A DNA stretch of 5,637 bases from DATJLQ01 sp035509415. GTDB taxonomy: Bacteria > Pseudomonadota > Alphaproteobacteria > JACZXZ01. Under the pieces are notes generated by a model. That model saw only the letters and a list, made by a program, of their open reading frames with translations. It was not told where the DNA came from and ran no database searches. Shown here piece by piece: positions 1 through 4,678 of the stretch. The stretch lies in contig DATJLQ010000093.1 of the NCBI GenBank assembly GCA_035509415.1, positions 1 to 5,637 on the forward strand, in the 5' to 3' direction. Every line of letters begins with the position of its first letter. The first letter of the stretch is position 1. A program made the position numbers and the translations under genes.

Positions 1-169
1 CTATGGCGGCGTGCTCTCGGCGGTGCTGATCGCGTCCAACGGCTTCCCGTTCGCGATCGGCGTGGGGGCGGTCATGGCGATCTGCGCCGGCCTCCTCATC
101 ATCCCGCTCAAGAACAGCCCGCCCGTCTGGAAGGGTGCGGCCAACATGGCGGGTCAAGCCGCGGAGTAA
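1..169 (+). CDS. C-terminal fragment of a membrane protein, probably an MFS transporter
   Basis: An open frame enters from the left edge (first full codon at position 2) and stops with TAA at 167-169, giving 55 visible residues. They begin YGGVLSAVLIASNG, continue through a strongly hydrophobic stretch (about residues 14-38, FPFAIGVGAVMAICAGLLII) and end in a short polar tail (KNSPPVWKG onward) that is presumably cytoplasmic. A Gly-rich turn, a last membrane helix and a short basic/polar tail suit the end of helix 11 and helix 12 of a major facilitator protein, but no diagnostic motif is visible and another polytopic membrane protein is possible. The gene is followed by its own strong terminator, so it is a separate transcription unit from oxlT. 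Being next to oxalate genes hints at another organic-acid transporter, which is inference only. Confidence 0.6.
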   Translation, partial: YGGVLSAVLIASNGFPFAIGVGAVMAICAGLLIIPLKNSPPVWKGAANMAGQAAE

Positions 170-177
170 CAACGATC

Positions 178-196
178 GTCTCGGCCTGACCGAGAC
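178..196 (+). other. Hairpin just after the upstream gene
   Basis: GTCTCGG (178-184) pairs perfectly with CCGAGAC (190-196) around a 5-nt loop, CCTGA. It starts 8 nt after the upstream stop codon and precedes the main terminator hairpin. There is no T-run behind it, so it is unlikely to terminate alone. It may protect the mRNA 3' end or simply be part of the 3' structure. Confidence 0.4.
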
Positions 197-211
197 GCGA
201 AGCGATCTTCG

Positions 212-249
212 GCCGCCCATTCCGAAAGGGATGGGCGGCTGATCTTTTT
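212..249 (+). terminator. Strong intrinsic terminator of the upstream gene
   Basis: A 12-bp stem (212-223 with 228-239, one T-G wobble) is capped by a GAAA tetraloop of the stable GNRA class. It is followed by TGATC and then five T residues (245-249). It lies 42 nt after the upstream stop codon. Stem length, GNRA cap and T-tract make this a convincing Rho-independent terminator, separating the upstream gene from oxlT. Confidence 0.88.
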
Positions 250-299
250 GGGGCTGGCTTTTTGGGGTTGGCTTTTTTACGCCGGCTTTTTGGAGTCGG
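244..299. repeat. Four imperfect tandem copies of a 14-bp unit
   Basis: Four consecutive 14-base units, each beginning C-T5 and ending GG, can be read directly. They are CTTTTTGGGGCTGG (244-257), CTTTTTGGGGTTGG (258-271), CTTTTTTACGCCGG (272-285) and CTTTTTGGAGTCGG (286-299). Units 1 and 2 differ at one base; units 3 and 4 have diverged more. The first unit contains the T-tract of the preceding terminator, so the array looks like local duplication of the terminator tail. It supplies four T-runs in phase, which could serve as backup release sites. Confidence 0.8.
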
Positions 300-349
300 G
301 CGCGCCCGCCCCTCCATCCCACCCCGTCCCATCTCCTCTCGACCCATGG

Positions 350-389
350 CCCAAGGGGCCCGGGACAGCCGCTTATGCGGCACCTTGGG
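350..389. other. Nested inverted repeat (possible RNA structure)
   Basis: The outer arms CCCAAGG (350-356) and CCTTGGG (383-389) are perfectly complementary. Inside them GCCGC (368-372) and GCGGC (377-381) form a second perfect stem with a TTAT loop. The 11 unpaired bases on the left (357-367) and one on the right (382) make it asymmetric. No T-run follows. It could be a structured RNA element, a regulatory palindrome or chance pairing in GC-rich DNA. Confidence 0.35.
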
Positions 390-427
390 ACATCCTCGAT
401 TACGATATTCTAAGTACCGGAATGTAA

Positions 428-455
428 GCCGAAATCGGCAAAGTGTATGAATTCA
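428..455. promoter_or_regulatory. Two palindromes in the lower-GC region upstream of oxlT
   Basis: GCCGAAATCGGC (428-439) consists of perfect 5-bp arms around AA. Eight bases later TGAATTCA (448-455) is a perfect 8-bp palindrome. Both lie in the most AT-rich stretch of the upstream region, where a promoter would be expected. I cannot assign them to a regulator family. They are candidate operators for the control of oxlT. Confidence 0.3.
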
Positions 456-475
456 CAATGATTGTTGCTATTTCA

Positions 476-505
476 TTGCTTGCGAGATGGCATGGCATAT
501 AGAAT
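476..505 (+). promoter_or_regulatory. Weak candidate sigma-70 promoter for oxlT
   Basis: TTGCTT (476-481) and TAGAAT (500-505, five of six matches to TATAAT) are separated by 18 bp in the lower-GC segment. The -35 element matches at only three positions, so this is a tentative choice. It would give a leader of nearly 190 nt that includes the hairpins at 530-568 and 652-669. Confidence 0.25.
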
Positions 506-529
506 ACCAACGCAACCAAGCGCCAAAAA

Positions 530-568
530 GCGCCGGTCAACGGCGCCTGGGTCGGGATCGCGACCCAG
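530..568 (+). other. Back-to-back hairpins in the probable oxlT leader
   Basis: GCGCCG (530-535) pairs with CGGCGC (541-546) around a 5-nt loop. The next base begins a second stem, CTGGGTCG (547-554) with CGACCCAG (561-568), around a 6-nt loop. Both stems are perfect and abut with no spacer. No T-run follows, so they are not an ordinary terminator. Confidence 0.45.
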
Positions 569-651
569 CGAAGGAAGATTAGGGAGCGAAACCGCCGGCC
601 CACGCGCCGCGCCCCGTCGGTGTTGCCTCCATCTTACCGAACCATGACCGA

Positions 652-669
652 GGCCCCGGCAACGGGGCC
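652..669 (+). other. GNRA-capped hairpin 31 nt before the oxlT start
   Basis: GGCCCCG (652-658) pairs perfectly with CGGGGCC (663-669) around a GCAA tetraloop. The structure ends 14 nt before the Shine-Dalgarno sequence of oxlT (684-693), leaving the site free in this fold. It is a stable leader hairpin that could affect mRNA stability or translation. Confidence 0.45.
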
Positions 670-700
670 ACAACGATAACGACGAGGGAAGGAAATCAGC

Positions 701-1996
701 ATGTCCTACACCGCCGCTCCCGCCGGTCGGGTCTCCGACGCCTACCGCTGGGGCCAGCTGATCATCGGCATCGTCTGCATGATCATGATCGCCAACCTCC
801 AATATGGCTGGACGCTCTTCGTCCATCCGATCAACGTGGCCCACGGCTGGTCCGTGGCCGACATCCAGATCGCGTTCAGCATCTTCGTCGCCCTCGAGAC
901 CTGGTTGACCCCGGTCGAGGGCTGGATCGTCGACTATCTCGGGCCGGAGCGCGGGCCGAAGATCGTGGTCGCCGTCGGCGGCATCTTCGTGGCCCTCGGC
1001 TGGATCGTGAACTCGCACGCCGAAACGCTTTCCGTGCTCTATTTCGGCGCGGTGCTCTCGGGCATCGGCGGCGGTGCGGTCTACGCGACCTGCGTCGGCA
1101 ACGCGGTCAAGTGGTTCCCGGACAAGCGCGGGCTCGCGGTCGGCCTCACGGCGGCCGGATTCGGCGCCGGTGCCGCCCTCACCGTCATCCCGATCCGCGA
1201 AGTGATCGCATCCAGCGGCTACCAGGCCGCGTTCTTCTGGTTCGGCCTCATCCAGGGCGCCATCATCCTGGTGCTCGCGATGTTCGCGCGCTTCCCGTTG
1301 CCCGGCCAGGTGGCCGGCACCCACGCGCCCAAGGTGATCCAGTCGAGCCAGAGCTACAAGCCGTCCGAGATGCTGACCTCGCCGGTGTTCTGGGTGCTCT
1401 ACGTCATGTTCATCCTGGTGTCGGCGAGCGGCCTCATGGCGACGGCGCAGATCGCGCTCGTCGCGCGCGACTTCAAGGTCTCGGACACGGTGCTGCTGCT
1501 CGGCGGCACGACGCTCACCGTGGCGTTGCTGTGCGACAACGTCGCCAACGGCGCCGCGCGTCCGCTGTTCGGCTGGATTTCCGACCAGATCGGACGCGAG
1601 AACACCATGGCGATCGCCTTCGGGCTCGGTGGCGTGAGCTACTGGCTGCTCGGCTACCTCGGCACCTCGCCCTGGGCGTTCGTGATCTTCGCGGCCCTCA
1701 TCTTCCTCACTTGGGGCGAGATCTTCTCGCTCTTCCCGTCGACCTGCACCGACACGTTCGGGCCGAAATACGCGACCGTGAACGCGGCCTTCCTCTACAC
1801 GGCCAAGGGCGCTTCCGCGTTCCTGGTGCCGCTCGCGAACGTGCTCAAGGCCGCGACCGGCAACTGGCACGCGGTGTTCACCGTCGCGGCCCTCATGAAC
1901 TTCGCCGTGGTCCTCCTGGCGATCTTCGTGCTGCGGCCGATGCGCTCCTCGCGCATCGCCTCGGGCTCGGCCCACGCGGCGGCCGGCGACGACTGA
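701..1996 (+). CDS. oxlT: OxlT-type oxalate transporter (oxalate/formate antiporter family, MFS)
   Basis: A complete 431-residue inner-membrane protein, normal for the family. GAGGGAAGGA (684-693) lies 7 nt before this ATG. About twelve hydrophobic helices are visible (roughly 18-40, 55-77, 86-106, 111-134, 143-166, 174-196, 228-250, 262-284, 298-320, 323-345, 357-382, 388-411) with a polar central loop near 200-227. Family motifs include QYGWTLF (34-40), KWFPDKRG (137-144), the MFS loop motif GWISDQIGR (291-299) and FPSTCTD (345-351). The two cationic residues that bind oxalate in Oxalobacter formigenes OxlT (Arg272 and Lys355, recalled) align with Arg287 in AARPLFGW and Lys369 in LYTAKGAS. 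The aromatic pocket is mostly kept (Tyr35, Tyr128, Trp338), with two apparent Tyr-to-Phe changes (Phe154, Phe342). Its own terminator follows and oxalate oxidoreductase genes lie downstream, supporting oxalate uptake. Antiport with formate is not shown, because the downstream enzyme would make CO2. Confidence 0.9.
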   Translation: MSYTAAPAGRVSDAYRWGQLIIGIVCMIMIANLQYGWTLFVHPINVAHGWSVADIQIAFSIFVALETWLTPVEGWIVDYLGPERGPKIVVAVGGIFVALGWIVNSHAETLSVLYFGAVLSGIGGGAVYATCVGNAVKWFPDKRGLAVGLTAAGFGAGAALTVIPIREVIASSGYQAAFFWFGLIQGAIILVLAMFARFPLPGQVAGTHAPKVIQSSQSYKPSEMLTSPVFWVLYVMFILVSASGLMATAQIALVARDFKVSDTVLLLGGTTLTVALLCDNVANGAARPLFGWISDQIGRENTMAIAFGLGGVSYWLLGYLGTSPWAFVIFAALIFLTWGEIFSLFPSTCTDTFGPKYATVNAAFLYTAKGASAFLVPLANVLKAATGNWHAVFTVAALMNFAVVLLAIFVLRPMRSSRIASGSAHAAAGDD

Positions 1997-2002
1997 GTAA
2001 GC

Positions 2003-2056
2003 CCGCCTCAGAAGGCGGATAGGAATTGGGCGGGGCCTCGGCCCCGCCCTTTTTTT
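2003..2056 (+). terminator. Intrinsic terminator of oxlT with an accessory hairpin
   Basis: The main hairpin has arms GGGCGGGGC (2028-2036) and GCCCCGCCC (2041-2049) around a CTCG tetraloop, followed by seven T residues (2050-2056). A smaller perfect hairpin, CCGCCT (2003-2008) with AGGCGG (2013-2018) and a 4-nt loop, begins 6 nt after the oxlT stop. The T-run indicates termination rightward, so the downstream oxidoreductase operon needs its own promoter. Confidence 0.93.
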
Positions 2057-2084
2057 GCGCGCGCCGGCGCAAACGCGCGTCGCA

Positions 2085-2102
2085 ATGTTCGGAATCGAAC
2101 AT
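2085..2102. promoter_or_regulatory. 18-bp palindrome, candidate operator of the oxidoreductase operon
   Basis: ATGTTCG (2085-2091) and CGAACAT (2096-2102) are perfect inverted arms around GAAT. No T-run follows, and the site lies after the oxlT terminator inside the promoter region, so a protein-binding site is more likely than a terminator. Its centre is 44 bp, about four helical turns, upstream of the FNR-box centre, which would put both sites on the same DNA face. The regulator cannot be named from the sequence. Confidence 0.5.
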
Positions 2103-2130
2103 AGCCCGGCCAAGAAATTGCCATGCCAAC

Positions 2131-2144
2131 TTGATCCAGATCAG
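2131..2144 (+). promoter_or_regulatory. FNR/FixK-type binding site
   Basis: TTGATCCAGATCAG matches the FNR consensus TTGAT-N4-ATCAA at nine of ten defined positions; only the last A is G. It lies 133 nt before the start codon of the gamma-delta gene. If it acts as a class II site centred at -41.5, transcription would begin near 2179 with a -10 element near 2167-2172 (CATTCT, a poor match, as is common for activator-dependent promoters). Low-oxygen activation would suit the iron-sulfur oxidoreductase that follows. FNR, FixK and DNR sites cannot be told apart here. Confidence 0.7.
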
Positions 2145-2277
2145 TGCGATGGCGAACAGTCGCGCGCATTCTTCCGGCAATAACTCGTATCAGCTTCGGA
2201 AAAAGGAAACGCACCCCGGAAAATCTCGGCGTCGGAAACCGCAACGCTTGTCGGCTCGCGTGCTCGGGAGGTGAGCA

Positions 2278-3426
2278 ATGGCTACCGGTTCGGTAGAAGT
2301 CATCTATCGCGGCGTGTTCCAGAAAACCCTGGCGAAGAACATCTGCCGCGAAATCGTGTTCGCGGCGCGCAAGCGAGGCAAGGTCGGCATCGCCTTCGCG
2401 CGCTACAGCGACTCGCCCGAGCGCAACGGCATCCCCGCGAAGCAGTTCGCGGTCGTCGCCGATACCGACGACGAGATGGAGGACTATCTCGCGCGCTACG
2501 AGCCGGGCAACAACGACGCCACGATCGTGTGCGACGACACGCTCTGCAAGGGCATCGAGTCCTGGGGCTGGAGCGGCGTGCAGCCGATCCACAATCTCCT
2601 CAAGGCGAACGGCACGCTGCTCGTCACCTCGACACGCTCGCCCAACAGCCTGATCCGCGACATCCACCGCAAGGGAACGCCCTACGCGCTCGCGATCGTC
2701 AAGGGTCCCGCGAGCTTCTCGGGCATGTGGGTCTATCGCGACGACCATACCGACGCGCGCCTCTTGGGTGCGCTGGCGAAGGTGGCGCCCAACGTGCTCA
2801 CGCTCGACTCGCTGATCGCCTCGCTGAACGCGTCGAAAAAGAACGACGCCAAGGTCGCCTCGGCCCAACGCGCCTATGACGCGCTCGCCTCGACCCCGGT
2901 CGACGCCAATCAGGGCAGCGAGGCGGTTCCGATCAAGTTCGAGCTGCCGCCCATCTCGCGCATGGAGGAATGCCTGGTGGTGCGCGGCGAGGCCGTGCGG
3001 CAGGAGATGCCCGGCTGGCAGGGCGGCTACCGCCCCGGGCGCAATCCGGTGTTCAAGAAATTCGCGACCCGGACCATGCGGCCGGTGATCGATTTCGAGA
3101 CCTGCACCAAGTGCTCGTTCTGCTGGCTGCAATGCCCCGACAGCGTGTTCGACGTGACGCCCGACGGGTATTTCGACGCCGACATGGAGGCGTGCTGCGG
3201 CTGCGGCATCTGCAAGGAGGTTTGCCCGGTCGAGCAGTGCATCGCCATGGTCGGCGAGGAAGCCTTCACCGACAACCGGAGCCAGTGGGAGGCGTGGAGC
3301 AAGGACAAGCGCGGCTACGCCGAATGGCTCGCCGAGGTGCGGCGCGCCGAGATCACGCGCAGCCACGGGCTGCACCATGTCGGCCAATACGCCGAGGAAA
3401 TCGCAGCAGAGGAGACGCGCAAATGA
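2278..3426 (+). CDS. Oxalate oxidoreductase, fused gamma-delta subunit
   Basis: A 382-residue subunit of a 2-oxoacid:ferredoxin oxidoreductase joining two domains that are separate subunits in many archaeal enzymes. Residues about 1-182 resemble the gamma domain (features such as SPERNGIPAKQFAVVAD, 46-62, and ATIVCDDTL, 81-89), though the usual N-terminal Gly-rich GxGGQG motif is replaced by YRGVFQKTLAKN. A linker of about 45 residues leads to the ferredoxin-like delta domain with two CxxCxxCxxxCP motifs: Cys276/279/282/286 and Cys306/309/312/316. These should bind two [4Fe-4S] clusters that relay electrons from the active site to ferredoxin. A charged, Trp-containing tail of about 60 residues follows. 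GGAGG (2267-2271) is 6 nt before this ATG; a GTG at 2271 is in another frame. The stop overlaps the alpha start by 4 bp (ATGA), implying translational coupling. Oxalate specificity rests on the alpha subunit. As I recall, Moorella OOR has the same fusion and gene order. Confidence 0.88.
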   Translation: MATGSVEVIYRGVFQKTLAKNICREIVFAARKRGKVGIAFARYSDSPERNGIPAKQFAVVADTDDEMEDYLARYEPGNNDATIVCDDTLCKGIESWGWSGVQPIHNLLKANGTLLVTSTRSPNSLIRDIHRKGTPYALAIVKGPASFSGMWVYRDDHTDARLLGALAKVAPNVLTLDSLIASLNASKKNDAKVASAQRAYDALASTPVDANQGSEAVPIKFELPPISRMEECLVVRGEAVRQEMPGWQGGYRPGRNPVFKKFATRTMRPVIDFETCTKCSFCWLQCPDSVFDVTPDGYFDADMEACCGCGICKEVCPVEQCIAMVGEEAFTDNRSQWEAWSKDKRGYAEWLAEVRRAEITRSHGLHHVGQYAEEIAAEETRK

Positions 3427-4673
3427 GTATCGCAGAAGCTGGCACGCGGGCGGATGCCAAGCGCATCGTCGCGAAGCGCGCCGAGACCGAGGCGTTGGTC
3501 AGCGGAAGCGAGGCGGTCGCGCACGCCATCCGGCTGGCCGACGTGGACGTGATCACGGCCTATCCGATCCGCCCCTACGACACCGTCATGCAGTTCGTCT
3601 CGAAGCTGATCGCCGACGGCGAGTTCGACTGCGACTTCATCGTCGCCGAAAGCGAGCATTCGCAGTTCGAGGTCGTGAAGCACGCCTCGGCGGTGGGTGC
3701 GCGCGTGTTCGCGGGCTCGAGCGGGGTCGGCTGGTTCTACGCCTTCGAGGCGATCACGGTCACCGCGGGCCTCAGGCTCCCCATGGTCGCCATGGTCGGG
3801 AACCGCGCACTCGACGACCCGGGCGCCTTCGGCACCGAGCACAACGACGCGCTCGCGGTGCGCGATCTCGGCTGGCTGATGTGCTGGGTCGATACCGCGC
3901 AGGAGGCGCTCGACACGACGCTCATCGCCTATCGCGTGGCCGAGGATCCGCGCGTGTTCCTTCCCTGCGCGATCAGCTGCGACGGCGCGTTCCTCACCCA
4001 TTCCCAGGCGATCGTCAAGCTGCCGAGCCAGGCGATGGTCGATTCCTTCCTGCCGCGCTACGACCGCGGCGACAAGCGCCTGCACCCGGACAATCCGGTC
4101 ACGATCGCGCCGCAGGTGAACGAGGATTGGCTCATGGAGTTGCGCCGGCAGAACGATCTCGCGGCGCGGCGCGCGCGCGGCGTCCTGATCGAGGCGTACG
4201 CGGACTTCAACGACAAGTTCGGGCGCGGCGGCGAGCCGTTCATCGAGCGCTACATGATGGACGACGCCGAAGTCGCGTTGGTCGGGATGGGCACGCTGGC
4301 GCTTCCCGTGCGGGTCGCGGTGCGCAAGATGCGCGCCGAAGGGAAGAAGGTCGGCTTCGTCCGGGTGCGTTGGTTCCGCCCCTTCCCGACGCCCGAAATC
4401 CAGGAGGCGCTCGCCGGCGTGCGCGCCGTTGGCGTGATCGACCGCGACTATGCGTTCGGATCGCCCCTCAACGGCGGCGTGCTGGTGAACGAAATCCGCG
4501 CGGCGCTCTATCCGGCGCAGAGCCGGCCCAAGGTCGTCTCCTTCATCGCCGGCCTGGGCGGGCGCGAGATCAGCGCGGACAACGTCCAGGAGATGACCAA
4601 GACCCTGCTCGACGCCGCGCGCGGCGTCGGCGTCCAGGATCGCGACAGTCATTGGTTCGGCGTTCGGGAGTGA
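3423..4673 (+). CDS. Oxalate oxidoreductase, alpha subunit
   Basis: A 416-residue alpha subunit carrying the pyrimidine-binding domain for thiamine pyrophosphate and much of the substrate pocket. Near the N-terminus, ITAYPIRPYDT (44-54) replaces the YPITP motif of pyruvate enzymes, putting Arg50 where the substrate-contacting Thr normally sits. AESEHSQFE (75-83) holds the conserved acidic segment that activates the cofactor. VGNRALDDPG (125-134) supplies Arg128 and Asp131. Moorella OOR uses Arg31, Arg109 and Asp112 in alpha (recalled from its structure), and all three fit with one constant offset of 19. An extra Arg suits a dianionic substrate such as oxalate. The C-terminal part (about 282-400) is the usual transketolase C-terminal-like domain. 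The start at 3423 is chosen because AGAGGAGA (3408-3415) lies 7 nt upstream and the ATGA overlap couples it to the gamma-delta gene; the same frame stays open upstream to 2970 but that stretch overlaps the Cys motifs of the previous gene. No CoA is needed for the expected reaction, oxalate to two CO2. Confidence 0.88.
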   Translation: MSIAEAGTRADAKRIVAKRAETEALVSGSEAVAHAIRLADVDVITAYPIRPYDTVMQFVSKLIADGEFDCDFIVAESEHSQFEVVKHASAVGARVFAGSSGVGWFYAFEAITVTAGLRLPMVAMVGNRALDDPGAFGTEHNDALAVRDLGWLMCWVDTAQEALDTTLIAYRVAEDPRVFLPCAISCDGAFLTHSQAIVKLPSQAMVDSFLPRYDRGDKRLHPDNPVTIAPQVNEDWLMELRRQNDLAARRARGVLIEAYADFNDKFGRGGEPFIERYMMDDAEVALVGMGTLALPVRVAVRKMRAEGKKVGFVRVRWFRPFPTPEIQEALAGVRAVGVIDRDYAFGSPLNGGVLVNEIRAALYPAQSRPKVVSFIAGLGGREISADNVQEMTKTLLDAARGVGVQDRDSHWFGVRE

Positions 4674-4678
4674 CGGCC

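Larger units (their letters stand above)
170..700. other. 531-bp intergenic region without a convincing gene
   Basis: This region separates the upstream membrane-protein gene from oxlT. It holds the upstream gene's terminator, a 14-bp tandem repeat, a nested inverted repeat, a lower-GC segment (about 398-510) with palindromes that probably contains the oxlT promoter, and three hairpins in the likely 5' leader. Short open frames here lack ribosome binding sites and have Arg/Ser/Pro-rich compositions typical of chance frames in GC-rich DNA. No tRNA, known riboswitch, CRISPR or insertion-sequence end was recognised. Confidence 0.7.

Noticed and set aside
262..450. 62-codon + strand open frame after the first terminator
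   Set aside because: It starts inside the 14-bp tandem repeat, has no ribosome binding site and has a chance Arg/Pro/Ser-rich composition.
644..679. Possible 11-residue leader peptide MTEAPATGPQR before oxlT
   Set aside because: No Shine-Dalgarno sequence precedes it, there is no run of regulatory codons, and it coincides with the 652-669 hairpin.
473..2113. Long minus-strand open frame of 546 codons opposite oxlT
   Set aside because: It mirrors a gene with clear family motifs, is dominated by Arg, Gly, Asp, Glu and His, runs through the terminator region and shows no family motif. It is an antisense shadow of GC-rich coding DNA.
2105..2160. Search for a sigma-54 promoter (GG-N10-GC) on either strand near the FNR box
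   Set aside because: No properly spaced -24/-12 pair was found.
2197..2238. Three copies of CGGAAA ahead of the gamma-delta gene
   Set aside because: The spacing is irregular (20 then 16 bp) and the motif is short enough to recur by chance.
2970..3422. Upstream extension of the alpha subunit to the ATG at 2970
   Set aside because: It would overlap the ferredoxin-like domain of the gamma-delta gene by about 450 bp and encodes Arg/Gly-rich shadow sequence. ATG 3423 has a good Shine-Dalgarno site and the 4-bp overlap typical of coupled genes.
2008..4652. Minus-strand open frames of 459 and 445 codons opposite the oxidoreductase genes
   Set aside because: Same antisense-shadow composition. The + strand carries cluster-binding Cys motifs, the YPIRP motif, ribosome binding sites and tight gene junctions.
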